Assembly (NCBI GenBank): GCA_020073265.1
Contig: JAIQFN010000013.1
Span: 46,927 to 110,926 of the forward strand
DNA from: Terriglobia bacterium
GTDB taxonomy: Bacteria > Acidobacteriota > Terriglobia > Bryobacterales > Bryobacteraceae
Reading direction: 5' to 3'
Length of the DNA stretch: 64,000 nucleotides
Shown here piece by piece: positions 53,147-61,188 of this stretch; within the stretch, counting starts at the first letter, position 1; every line of letters starts with the position of its first letter. The notes under the pieces were generated by a model, which did not search any database, was not told where the DNA came from, and saw only the letters and a program-made list of their open reading frames with translations. Made by a program: the position numbers and the translations under genes.

Positions 53147-54490
53147 TTGAAAGCGGCGATTGTACTGCTGGCGTTCGGAGGCGCACTGTTCGCGCAAATT
53201 GGGCTACCTGGACAGTATCCGCCTGGCGGGATTCCTGGACAGTATCCGCCCGGCGGACGTGGTCCGTCTGGGCCTGGGATTCCTGGGCGCTCGCGACGAA
53301 GCACGACCGATCAGAAGCCGTTGTCTCAGACTTACCGCGGCACGATCCGCAACGTGGACGCGAAGTCGCTCGATCTGGAAGCCGAAGACACCCGGATTCT
53401 GACCATCCAGATCACCGACACCACCACCAAGCCGGATCAGTTGAAGGCGGGCGACGGGGTGGACGTGGTCGCCACGCAAGATAAGGACGGCCTGTACCAG
53501 GCGGTCAGCATCAAGTCGAATCCGAAATTTACTCGAGTCATTAAGGCGCCCGATCAACCTCAGGCTCAGGCTGAACCGGAGCCGGTGGAGGAGCGGACCG
53601 GCCCGCCGCCCACCATCCTGGTCCGGCCGGATCAGCGCTACGACCCCGGCGATGCGCCGCCCAAGCTGAAGCGAGGCATTCCGGAGCGCGTGGCGAAGGA
53701 GCGGAAGGAAGAGGAAGCCGCGCCGCCTCAGCGGCAGGAAGTGGCGGTGGCGGCAGAAACGGTAGCTCCACGCGCGCCGGCGCCGGCCAACAATTCGCGG
53801 ATGGCTTTCGTCGAGAAGGCGCGCGAGGTGGCCGCCAGTTTCCTGGAGGGCCTGCCGAACTACGTCTGCCAGGAGATCACCACGCGCTATATGAGCGAAA
53901 CGCGCGAGCCGAGCTGGAATGTGGTCGACGTCGTGGCCGCCGAGGTGGTCTATGAAGACGGCAAGGAGAGCTACCGCAACCTGACCATCAATGGCAAGCC
54001 GTCCAAGAAGTCGCCTGAGGATTCGGGCGCCTGGTCCACCGGCGAATTCGGCACCATCCTGGCCGAGGTTTTTTCGCCCGGCTCCGCCGCCGCGTTCAAA
54101 TACGCGCAGGATGACTCGATCGCGCACCGCTCCGCGTCGGTTTACGATTTTGCGGTGGAGCGTCTGCGATCCTCCTGGAAGATTCGTGTTCCGGGCCAGT
54201 ACATCATGCCGGCCTACAAAGGGTCGGTGTGGATCGACAAGGAGAGCGCGCACACGTTGCGCATCGAGATGCAGGCCCGGGAAGTTCCGGAAGAATTTCC
54301 GCGCGCCACGGTGGAGACCGCGGTGGATTACGACTACATCACCCTGGGGACTCCGCAGAAATTCCTGCTGCCGGTGCGGGCCGAGGTGTTGAGCTGCGCG
54401 CGCGGGTCAAACGAGTGCGAGCGCAACGTGATCGAGTTCCGCAACTACCACAAGTTCAGCGGCGAATCCATCATCAAGTTCAACCAGTAG
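53147..54490 (+). CDS. Secreted acidobacterial protein, unknown function
   Basis: This 447-residue protein has a signal peptide (LKAAIVLLAFGGALFAQIGL). A Gly/Pro-rich stretch contains a tandem PGQYPPGG unit. It continues with a small beta domain (YRGTIRNVDAKSLDLEAED, OB-like), a Pro/Glu/Arg-rich linker (about 150-230) and a larger C-terminal domain with two cysteines near the end (CARGSNECE). I do not recognise the C-terminal domain beyond its being common in secreted proteins of this group. The start is TTG 53147 with AAGGAG close by. It overlaps the convergent thioesterase gene by 11 bp. Confidence 0.75.
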   Translation: MKAAIVLLAFGGALFAQIGLPGQYPPGGIPGQYPPGGRGPSGPGIPGRSRRSTTDQKPLSQTYRGTIRNVDAKSLDLEAEDTRILTIQITDTTTKPDQLKAGDGVDVVATQDKDGLYQAVSIKSNPKFTRVIKAPDQPQAQAEPEPVEERTGPPPTILVRPDQRYDPGDAPPKLKRGIPERVAKERKEEEAAPPQRQEVAVAAETVAPRAPAPANNSRMAFVEKAREVAASFLEGLPNYVCQEITTRYMSETREPSWNVVDVVAAEVVYEDGKESYRNLTINGKPSKKSPEDSGAWSTGEFGTILAEVFSPGSAAAFKYAQDDSIAHRSASVYDFAVERLRSSWKIRVPGQYIMPAYKGSVWIDKESAHTLRIEMQAREVPEEFPRATVETAVDYDYITLGTPQKFLLPVRAEVLSCARGSNECERNVIEFRNYHKFSGESIIKFNQ

Positions 54491-54893
54491 CCGGAGCGAT
54501 CCCGAAGAACGCGTAGTATTTTTCGGGCAGCTTCAGCGGCTTCATGTCCGGGCCCAGGAAGATGTGGCGAGTCTCTCCGGCGGCCAGTTCCTGCTGCGTT
54601 TGGGCGTCGCGAATGCGGTACTGGAACTCCACCATCCTGCGATTCGCTCGCGACACGTGGGTTTCGACGGCGATCTCCTGGTCGTAGCGCGCCGGATGCA
54701 GGTAGCGGCACTGCGCATGCACTACCGCCAGCCGCACGCCGTCGTTCGATTCCATGTCCTTGTAGCGAATTCCGGCGGCGCGGCAATATTCGGCGCGGCC
54801 GATTTCCATCCAGACCAGGTAGTTGGCATAGTAGACCACGCCCATCTGGTCGGTCTCGGCGTAGCGCACGCGGAAACGCGTTTCGTGAAGCAC
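54480..54893 (-). CDS. YbgC-type acyl-CoA thioesterase
   Basis: This 137-residue hotdog-fold thioesterase carries the catalytic aspartate D15 in YAETDQMGVVYYANYLVWME, the YbgC/4-hydroxybenzoyl-CoA thioesterase signature. It hydrolyses short or medium acyl-CoA; in many bacteria YbgC accompanies the Tol-Pal system, which is not seen here. The start is GTG 54893. It follows the CYTH gene by 2 bp and overlaps the 3' end of the convergent secreted-protein gene by 11 bp. Confidence 0.92.
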   Translation of the reverse strand: MLHETRFRVRYAETDQMGVVYYANYLVWMEIGRAEYCRAAGIRYKDMESNDGVRLAVVHAQCRYLHPARYDQEIAVETHVSRANRRMVEFQYRIRDAQTQQELAAGETRHIFLGPDMKPLKLPEKYYAFFGIAPATG

Positions 54894-54895
54894 CG

Positions 54896-55480
54896 CTACT
54901 TTCTCCGCGCGCGTTTCAGTTGCTTGTCGGCGAACAGCATGTTCTTGGGCCGGATGCGGCGCTCCCGGCAGTAGGCCAGGTACAGGTAGCCGTAGCTGCG
55001 CGTGATGTAGTCGCCCGTCTTGTAACCGAGCTGGCGGGCGGTGCGATCGATCCAGCGGGGGCTGCCTTCAATCTCGATGAAGTTGCCGATGGGCGTTTCA
55101 TCCAGCAGGACCTTGCCCTCGCTGCGCGGCTTGACGTATTCGGTGCGATATTTCTCGTAGCGGAAGACGGCCCGATAGCCCATGTGCGTGAAGATTTCGT
55201 CCAGGCCCGCGCCGTCGCGAAGGTCGATCTCGATCTCGCGGCGCTTCTTGTAGCGGCTGGGCTGGGACGGGCCTTTGTAGGTGAGGATGCGGTGCGGACC
55301 CACCCTTCTGAGGCGCAGCAGTTGGCCGTGCTTGCGGAGACCGCGCTTGGAGTTGTCGAACAGGATGTTGCTTTCGAGCACGCGAGGCTTGTCGATGTGG
55401 AAGCCCGCTTGATGGAGCACGCGCCGGATCTTGCCGAGCTTCGCCGGAAGACGAAGCTTGATTTCAATTTCGAACTTCAA
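54896..55480 (-). CDS. CYTH-domain protein
   Basis: This 194-residue protein has the CYTH tunnel-fold signature EIEIK (E4, E6, K8) and basic and acidic strands such as HGQLLRLRRVG, RREIEIDLRDG, KVLLDETPIGNFIEIEG. The superfamily holds triphosphatases and class IV adenylate cyclases; inorganic triphosphatase activity is as likely as cyclase here. The C-terminal tail is basic (KQLKRARRK). The start codon is TTG at 55478-55480. It is likely cotranscribed with the thioesterase gene downstream. Confidence 0.85.
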   Translation of the reverse strand: MKFEIEIKLRLPAKLGKIRRVLHQAGFHIDKPRVLESNILFDNSKRGLRKHGQLLRLRRVGPHRILTYKGPSQPSRYKKRREIEIDLRDGAGLDEIFTHMGYRAVFRYEKYRTEYVKPRSEGKVLLDETPIGNFIEIEGSPRWIDRTARQLGYKTGDYITRSYGYLYLAYCRERRIRPKNMLFADKQLKRARRK

Positions 55481-55597
55481 CCGAAGTTTAGCCTCTCTCG
55501 GAGGAGCATCAGCACGGCGCCGTGCGGGGGAACTGCGGCGGTGAAGTGATGAATGTAGCAGGAAAGGCGAGGCGGGGGCAAGCGGTAGCTTTCAGTC

Positions 55598-55644
55598 GGC
55601 GTTCACACGAGTGTGAACGCGGCACGCACGAGTGCGTGCGCCAC
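55598..55644 (-). repeat. Family A double-hairpin repeat, copy 7
   Basis: In minus orientation both stems are the consensus: GCGTTCACA-CGAG-TGTGAACGC and the GGCACGCA type with bulged G. It lies between the divergent CYTH and larE genes, ending 5 bp before the larE -10. Confidence 0.92.
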
Positions 55645-55649
55645 GTCGT

Positions 55650-55655
55650 TATACT
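55650..55655 (+). promoter_or_regulatory. -10 element 6 nt before larE
   Basis: TATACT (five of six consensus positions) ends 6 nt before GTG 55662, with no Shine-Dalgarno, implying a leaderless transcript. Confidence 0.5.
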
Positions 55656-55661
55656 GGGATC

Positions 55662-56513
55662 GTGGCGAGTTTGGTCAATCTGAACTTCCAGCCGGACGCT
55701 GCACTGCTGGCCGACAAGGAGCGGAAGCTCTTCGAGCAACTGGCCGCGATGCGGCGCGTCATTGTCGCTTATTCCGGCGGAACGGATTCGGCTTATCTTG
55801 CCTGGGCGGCGCGGCGCGTGCTCGCGGACGATGCCGTCGCCATCACCGCCGATTCGGCCTCCATCCCGGAGTCGCACAAACGCGATGCCGAGGCCTTCGC
55901 GCGCGAGTGCGGAATCCGGCACGAATATATCGAGACGCACGAGTTCGACAATCCCGACTACGTCAAGAACGATCCCGACCGCTGCTTCCATTGCAAGGAT
56001 GAATTGTTCACCTGCCTGGACGCGATCGCGCGCGAGCGTGGCGTCGAGCATATCATCTACGGCGTCAATGTCGACGACCTGGGCGACTACCGGCCCGGCC
56101 AAGGCGCGGCGAAGCTGCACCAGGTGAAGGCTCCGCTGGTGGATGCCGGCCTGACCAAAGCGGAAATTCGCGAGCTGTCGCGCGTCGCGGGGCTCTCCAC
56201 CTGGGACCGGCCTGCGTCCGCCTGCCTCAGCTCTCGCATTCCTTATGGCACGCCGGTGACGCCTGAGACGTTAAAGACCGTGGAGCGCGGCGAAGAAGCC
56301 ATCCGCGCGCTCGGGTTCCGGCAATTTCGCGTGCGCTTTCACGGCGAGCTGGTGCGCATCGAAGTGGCCAGGGACGAGCTGGCCAGGGCGCTCACGCCCG
56401 AAATGGCGCAGGCCTTCGTCGAAATTTTCAAGCCGCTCGGGTTTCATTACGTCACCATCGATCTGGAAGGCTACCGGCAGGGATCGCTGAATTCGGTGTT
56501 GACGCCGCGCTAA
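55662..56513 (+). CDS. larE: LarE-type ATP-dependent sulfur transferase
   Basis: This 283-residue PP-loop enzyme has the ATP motif YSGGTDSAYLAW (residues 37-48). CFHCKDELF carries two cysteines. ASACLSSRIPYGTPVT contains C188, placed like the sacrificial cysteine that donates sulfur to the nickel-pincer cofactor precursor. LarE normally works with LarB and LarC to activate lactate racemase LarA, but none of these is in the window. Some LarE homologues act elsewhere in sulfur transfer. The start is GTG 55662, downstream of a -10. A half-copy of the family-A stem follows its stop. Confidence 0.9.
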   Translation: MASLVNLNFQPDAALLADKERKLFEQLAAMRRVIVAYSGGTDSAYLAWAARRVLADDAVAITADSASIPESHKRDAEAFARECGIRHEYIETHEFDNPDYVKNDPDRCFHCKDELFTCLDAIARERGVEHIIYGVNVDDLGDYRPGQGAAKLHQVKAPLVDAGLTKAEIRELSRVAGLSTWDRPASACLSSRIPYGTPVTPETLKTVERGEEAIRALGFRQFRVRFHGELVRIEVARDELARALTPEMAQAFVEIFKPLGFHYVTIDLEGYRQGSLNSVLTPR

Positions 56514-56548
56514 GCGTTCACACCAGTGTGATTTTCGCGATGTATACT
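56514..56548 (+). promoter_or_regulatory. Promoter region with half-copy of the family A stem
   Basis: GCGTTCACA-CCAG-TGTGA (56514-56531) equals most of family-A hairpin 2 and starts directly after the larE stop. TATACT (56543-56548) is a good -10 for the next gene, so the inverted repeat TCACA-CCAG-TGTGA covers the -35 region and may act as an operator. Confidence 0.45.
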
Positions 56549-56574
56549 GGCTGGCAGTCGAGAGGAGAACCACT

Positions 56575-57603
56575 ATGCGTCGAAATAGCCTGGCATTTGC
56601 CATTGCGCTCGCGACAATAGCGACCGGATTCGCCCAATCCGGCGGACCTTACAAGGTGCTCAAGACGGCCAAAGTCGGCGGTGCGGGCGGCTTTGACTAC
56701 GTCTACGCGGACTCGGCCGGTCGCCGTTTGTACGTTGCGCGCAGCGGCGCCGAGGGGCGCATGACGGTCTTCGATCTGGATACGCTCGAGCCGGCGGGCG
56801 AAATTCCCAAAGTGACTGCGCACGGAGCGGTGGTCTCCACCAAGTCCGGTCACGGATTCGCCAGCAGCAAGCCGGTCACGATGTTCGACCCTAAGACGCT
56901 AGCCGTCATCAAAACCATCGATGTCGACGGGGGCCCCGACGGCATGTTGTACGACGCCTTCAACGATCGCGTGTATGTTTTGAGCCACCGCGCGCCCAAC
57001 GCGACGGTGATCAACGCTTCGGATGGGTCCATCGCAGGCACCATCGACTTGCGCGGCGCGCCGGAGCAGGCCGCCAGCGACGGCAAGGGGCACATCTATG
57101 TCGATATCGAAGACAAAGCCAACATCGCCGTGGTGGACGCCAAGACGCTCACCGTAACGGCGCACTACGATCTGGCGGGAAAAGGCGGCGTGTGCGCGGG
57201 CCTGGCGCTGGATCTGAAGAACAACATCCTGTTCGCCTCCTGCCGCAATCCGCAAAACATGGTGATTCTCAACGCAGCCGACGGCAAGATTCTGGACGCG
57301 CTGCCGATCGGCGCAGGCACCGATGGCGCGGGCTTCAATCCCGCTACCATGGAGGCCTTCAGCTCGCAGGGCGACGGCACGCTGACCGTCATCAAGGAAA
57401 ACAGCCCCGCCAGTTTCACGGTAGAACAGAACCTGGAAACCATGCGGACCGCTAAGACCATGACGATAGATTCCAAGACCAACCACATCCTGCTGATCGC
57501 CGCCGAGTTCGGCCAGCCCGCGACGCCTCCACCGCCGGGAGGACGAGGTGGCCGCGGTCAGATGATACCGGATTCGTTTTCGATTCTGGTGGTGGGCAAG
57601 TAG
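56575..57603 (+). CDS. Secreted YVTN-type beta-propeller protein
   Basis: This 342-residue protein has a signal peptide (MRRNSLAFAIALATIATGFA). Repeats of about 42 residues have the pattern RRLYVARSG..FDLDTLEPAGEI and DRVYVLSH..VINASDGSIAG, as in YVTN/YncE propellers. A glycine-rich linker (PPPPGGRGGRGQ) precedes the end. Such propellers bind ligands or partners in the periplasm; no enzyme site is visible. AGAGGAG precedes the ATG at ideal spacing. It is divergent in function from larE upstream, but in the same direction. Confidence 0.85.
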   Translation: MRRNSLAFAIALATIATGFAQSGGPYKVLKTAKVGGAGGFDYVYADSAGRRLYVARSGAEGRMTVFDLDTLEPAGEIPKVTAHGAVVSTKSGHGFASSKPVTMFDPKTLAVIKTIDVDGGPDGMLYDAFNDRVYVLSHRAPNATVINASDGSIAGTIDLRGAPEQAASDGKGHIYVDIEDKANIAVVDAKTLTVTAHYDLAGKGGVCAGLALDLKNNILFASCRNPQNMVILNAADGKILDALPIGAGTDGAGFNPATMEAFSSQGDGTLTVIKENSPASFTVEQNLETMRTAKTMTIDSKTNHILLIAAEFGQPATPPPPGGRGGRGQMIPDSFSILVVGK

Positions 57604-57621
57604 GCCGGGCGCGTTGCCACG

Positions 57622-58125
57622 CTAATTGCGAGTACCGATGGCCTCGGAGCGGCCGGCCAGCGGTTTCACCACCGGACCGCCGCACACGCCCACGCCGGTG
57701 TTCAACAGCGCATTCAGAAAATTCACCAGGACGTGATAGACCATCTGTTCATTCACCGGCTGTTTGCCGGGCAACCGGTACGAGGCGGGAAGTTCCTTGG
57801 CGATTTGCAGCCGGATGGAGTGCGGCAGCATGTGGCCGGAGCGGTCCTTTTGATTCGCCAGCGAAATGGGCGTCTGCAGCACTGAGCCGGACTGGCCGTC
57901 CACGTAGAATTGGCAGCGCGAAAACCAGCCCAGATTGCCCGGATCGGCGGCGTCGAACAGCAGCAAGGGCGCCTGGCGGTCGGCGGCCAGCAGGTCCAGA
58001 CACAGCCAGCGCGGGTTGTCCTCGATGCGGTATTCGAAGCCGGCCTGCCGGGCGATGTTTCCCACAAACTCGGGATCCAGCTCCAGCAGCAGGAACTTAT
58101 GGTCGCCCGCGGACAAGACCTGCAT
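57622..58125 (-). CDS. Hypothetical cytosolic protein
   Basis: This 167-residue protein starts MQVLSAGDHKFLLLELDPEF. Blocks include RWLCLDLLAADRQAPLLLFD and WFSRCQFYVDGQSGSVLQTP. No signal peptide, membrane helix or recognised motif is present. The frame extends to 58245, but that part overlaps the promoter of the DUF1385 gene, so the ATG at 58123-58125 is preferred, with GGGG just upstream. It converges on the beta-propeller gene with an 18-bp gap. I do not recognise it. Confidence 0.6.
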   Translation of the reverse strand: MQVLSAGDHKFLLLELDPEFVGNIARQAGFEYRIEDNPRWLCLDLLAADRQAPLLLFDAADPGNLGWFSRCQFYVDGQSGSVLQTPISLANQKDRSGHMLPHSIRLQIAKELPASYRLPGKQPVNEQMVYHVLVNFLNALLNTGVGVCGGPVVKPLAGRSEAIGTRN

Positions 58126-58156
58126 AAACCCCCATCCCAGCAACCATTCTAACGCG

Positions 58157-58188
58157 CGGGATCGCGATCCCGGCCTTCGCGGTATAAT
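58157..58188 (+). promoter_or_regulatory. Promoter of DUF1385-prfA operon with palindrome
   Basis: TATAAT (58183-58188) is a perfect -10. The -35 zone is occupied by a perfect 16-bp palindrome, CGGGATCG-CGATCCCG (58157-58172), with no -35 consensus. This layout suggests activation or repression by a dimeric regulator bound at the palindrome. Confidence 0.55.
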
Positions 58189-58207
58189 TGAAAAGGAGTT
58201 CCATCGC

Positions 58208-59188
58208 TTGACGCTTCCAAGTTTTCTGCGCCTGAGCGCGCACATTCAAATGCTGCCGGTCCTCGAGAGCGGCGAAGAGACGCTGGTCGGAGGACAGGCC
58301 GTGATGGAGGGCGTCATGATGCGCGCTCCTCACAGCTACTGTGTAGCCGTGCGCAAGGCCAACGGCGAGATCGTCACCGAAGAGAACCCGCTGCCGCGCA
58401 TTTCGGAGAAATATCCGATTTTCCGGTTCCCGATCCTGCGCGGGCTGGGGACTCTGGGACACGCCATGTACCTGGGCGTCAAGGCGCTGCGATTTTCCGC
58501 CAATGCGTCGCTGGCCGATCTGGCCAAGCCGGAAGAGAAACCGATGGAGCTGTCCGGCTGGATGCTGGGCGTCAATCTGGGCTTCTCGCTGTTGATGTTC
58601 ATCGCGATGTACAAATTCCTGCCGCTGCTGCTGGCTACCAAGCTGGGCCACATGTTCCCGTCGGCGCATCAGCGCCTGGAAGTGAACCTGATGGACGGCT
58701 TCATCCGGCTGGGCCTGCTGCTGTTGTTCCTGTTCGGAATTTCCCGGATGAAGGACATGCGGCGCATGTTCCAGTATCACGGCGCCGAGCACAAGGTGGT
58801 GTTCAATTTCGAATCCGGCCAGCCGGTGACGGTTGAGAACGCGCAGAAATTCGTGACCTTCCACCCGCGCTGCGGCACCAGCTTTCTGCTGGTGGTGATG
58901 CTGATCGCCATTCCGGTCTACGCCTTCCTGCCGTTCGACAATTTCCTGATCAAGCTGGCGGCGCGGATCGCGCTTTTGCCGCTGGTCCTGGGTGTGAGCT
59001 ATGAATTGATCCGCTTTGCGGCCAAGCATCAGCAGGGCCTGATGGCGGCGCTCACGCAGCCCGGCCTGTGGCTGCAGCGCGTCACCACCAAGCCGCCCAC
59101 CGACGATCAAGCCGCGGTGGCTATCCATGCGCTCACCGGCGCCATGGAACTCGAGAAGTCGCAAGGCGGCGAGCTGGTTATCGCTTAG
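58208..59188 (+). CDS. DUF1385 membrane protein
   Basis: This protein is 326 residues from TTG 58208, which has AAGGAG at good spacing; ATG 58250 is an alternative. Family blocks are GGQAVMEGVMMRAP, HGAEHKVVFNFE and FHPRCGTSFLLVV, with conserved His and Cys suggesting metal contact. Four to five hydrophobic segments (about 120-140, 165-185, 215-255) place it in the membrane. DUF1385 genes commonly precede prfA, as here, but their role is unknown. The gap to prfA is 27 bp. Confidence 0.88.
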   Translation: MTLPSFLRLSAHIQMLPVLESGEETLVGGQAVMEGVMMRAPHSYCVAVRKANGEIVTEENPLPRISEKYPIFRFPILRGLGTLGHAMYLGVKALRFSANASLADLAKPEEKPMELSGWMLGVNLGFSLLMFIAMYKFLPLLLATKLGHMFPSAHQRLEVNLMDGFIRLGLLLLFLFGISRMKDMRRMFQYHGAEHKVVFNFESGQPVTVENAQKFVTFHPRCGTSFLLVVMLIAIPVYAFLPFDNFLIKLAARIALLPLVLGVSYELIRFAAKHQQGLMAALTQPGLWLQRVTTKPPTDDQAAVAIHALTGAMELEKSQGGELVIA

Positions 59189-59215
59189 GGCGCTCGCCCG
59201 CGCCTGGGGCCCGAC

Positions 59216-60295
59216 ATGCAATATTCGCAAAAACTTGACGAGATCGAAGCTCGGTTCGACGAGCTTACGCGCCAGATGGCCGATCCCGCGGTCATCTCCG
59301 ACGGCGACGCGTATCGCAAGACCGCAATCGCGCGCTCGGAGCTCGAAGAAGTGGTCACCAAGTACCGCGAGTACAAGCAGGTGAAGCGCAACTACGACGA
59401 GGGCCGGCAGATGCTCGAAGATCCGGACCCCGAGTTGCGTCAGATGGCCACCGACGAAGTGCAACGGCTGGAGCCCGAGCTGGGACGTATCGAAGCAGAA
59501 CTCAAGATCCTGCTGCTGCCCAAGGATCCGCTCGACGACAAGAACGTGGTGCTCGAGATCCGCGCCGGCACCGGCGGCGACGAAGCCACTCTGTTTGCGG
59601 CCGAGGTGTTCCGCATGTACAGCCGCTACGCGGAAACGCAGAAATGGCGCGTGGAGATCACGTCCATGAGCGAGTCGGCCGTGGGCGGCATCAAGGAAGT
59701 GATCGCCCTGGTGAGCGGCAACAAGGTGTATAGCAGGCTCAAGTACGAAAGCGGCGTGCACCGCGTGCAGCGCGTGCCCGAGACCGAGCAGCAGGGCCGC
59801 GTCCACACCTCGGCTATTACGGTGGCGGTGCTGCCGGAGGCCGACGAAGTCGAGATCAAGATCGATCCCAAGGACATTCGCGTCGACACGTTCTGCTCGT
59901 CCGGGCCGGGCGGGCAGTCGGTGAACACCACTTACTCGGCCGTCCGGATCACGCACCTGCCCACCGGGCTGATCGTGTCGTGCCAGGACGAAAAGTCGCA
60001 GATCAAGAACCGCGCCAAGGCCGAGCGCGTGCTGCGTTCGCGGCTATACGAGATCGAGCTGGAGAAGCAGCGCGAGCAGATCGGCGCGGAGCGGCGCAGC
60101 ATGGTGGGTTCGGGCGATCGCAGCGAGAAGATCCGCACCTACAACTTCCCCCAGAATCGCGTGACCGATCACCGCATCGGCCTGACGCTGCATCAGCTCG
60201 ACCTGGTGATGGAAGGCAGGCTCGATCCGCTGATCACGGCGCTCACCACGCATTACCAGGCCGAGAAGCTGGGAGATCAAGGCCAAGCGGCGTAA
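59216..60295 (+). CDS. prfA: Peptide chain release factor 1
   Basis: This 359-residue factor terminates translation at UAA and UAG. The catalytic GGQ is at G232-Q234 ([10 protein letters not shown]). The stop-codon-recognition PxT motif is PET in [13 protein letters not shown], which identifies RF1 rather than RF2. Its Gln is the target of PrmC, encoded just downstream. Length is standard. A family-A repeat separates it from prmC. Confidence 0.97.
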   Translation: MQYSQKLDEIEARFDELTRQMADPAVISDGDAYRKTAIARSELEEVVTKYREYKQVKRNYDEGRQMLEDPDPELRQMATDEVQRLEPELGRIEAELKILLLPKDPLDDKNVVLEIRAGTGGDEATLFAAEVFRMYSRYAETQKWRVEITSMSESAVGGIKEVIALVSGNKVYSRLKYESGVHRVQRVPETEQQGRVHTSAITVAVLPEADEVEIKIDPKDIRVDTFCSSGPGGQSVNTTYSAVRITHLPTGLIVSCQDEKSQIKNRAKAERVLRSRLYEIELEKQREQIGAERRSMVGSGDRSEKIRTYNFPQNRVTDHRIGLTLHQLDLVMEGRLDPLITALTTHYQAEKLGDQGQAA

Positions 60296-60301
60296 CCCAT
60301 T

Positions 60302-60348
60302 GTGGCGCACGCACTCGTGCGTGCCGCGTCGCGACTCATCGCGACGCC
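60302..60348 (+). repeat. Family A double-hairpin repeat, copy 8
   Basis: Hairpin 1 is consensus. Hairpin 2 is GCGTCGCGA-CTCA-TCGCGACGC, another fully compensated variant. It lies within the prfA-prmC spacer, 7 bp after one stop and 9 bp before the next start. Confidence 0.92.
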
Positions 60349-60357
60349 TGGTGGCTC

Positions 60358-61188
60358 ATGACGATCCACACCGCGCTAGTTCAAGGCGCGAAGTTATTGG
60401 AAGACGGCGCCGTGCCGGCCGCCCGCCTGACCGCCGAAGTGGTGCTAGCCCACGCCCTCCATCGCGAGCGCCCCTATCTTTTCGCGCATCCCGAAGAAGA
60501 ACTCAGCGAGCTGGCCTGGATCCACTACGGCCGCTATCTGCACGAGCGGCTGAAAGGCAAGCCGACGCAGTACATCATCGGCCGGCAGGAATTCTACGGC
60601 CGCGAGTTCCGCGTCACGGCCGACGTCCTGATTCCCCGCCCCGAAACCGAGCACCTGGTGGAAGCGAGCCTCAAGCTGATTCGTCCAGGAGATGTGGTTC
60701 TCGATGCCGGCGCGGGTTCGGGCGCCATCGCCGTTACGCTGGCGCTTGAAACGGGCGCGCGCGTTCTTGCGACCGACGTCTCGCTGGACGCACTCTCCGT
60801 CGCCGCCGCGAATGCGCGCAGCCTCTCGGCGAACGTGACGTTTCTGGCCTGCGATCTCACGACCTGCCTGCGCGCCGGCAGCATCGACGTGCTGGTTTCG
60901 AATCCGCCTTACGTGCCGAGCGCCGACCGATCTGGCCTCCAGCGCGAGGTGCGCGACTGGGAGCCGCACGTGGCCCTGTTCGCCGGCCCCACGGGTCTGG
61001 AAATCTACGAGCGCCTCATCGCGGACGCACGCCGCGTGCTACGGCCCGCCGGCTGGCTGCTGGTGGAACTCGGCTACAATTCGGTAGAGCCGGTGCGCGC
61101 GATGCTCGGCCCGGGCTGGAGCGAAATCGTCGTCCAGGCGGATCTGGCAGGACTGCCGCGCGTGCTCTCGGCCAGACGGGTCCCATGA
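60358..61188 (+). CDS. prmC: Release factor glutamine methyltransferase
   Basis: This 276-residue SAM-dependent enzyme methylates the GGQ glutamine of release factors. The helical N-terminal domain ends near QYIIGRQEFYGREFRV. The SAM motif is VVLDAGAGSGAIAVTLAL, and the catalytic NPPY starts at N182. A longer frame runs back into prfA, but ATG 60358 gives the family N-terminus. It overlaps dinB by 4 bp (ATGA). Confidence 0.95.
   Translation: MTIHTALVQGAKLLEDGAVPAARLTAEVVLAHALHRERPYLFAHPEEELSELAWIHYGRYLHERLKGKPTQYIIGRQEFYGREFRVTADVLIPRPETEHLVEASLKLIRPGDVVLDAGAGSGAIAVTLALETGARVLATDVSLDALSVAAANARSLSANVTFLACDLTTCLRAGSIDVLVSNPPYVPSADRSGLQREVRDWEPHVALFAGPTGLEIYERLIADARRVLRPAGWLLVELGYNSVEPVRAMLGPGWSEIVVQADLAGLPRVLSARRVP

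Noticed and set aside
58097..59956. A 619-codon open frame on the minus strand
   Set aside because: It is the antisense image of DUF1385 and prfA, both firmly identified; its product is His/Arg/Gln-rich with no domain, as expected of a GC-driven shadow frame.
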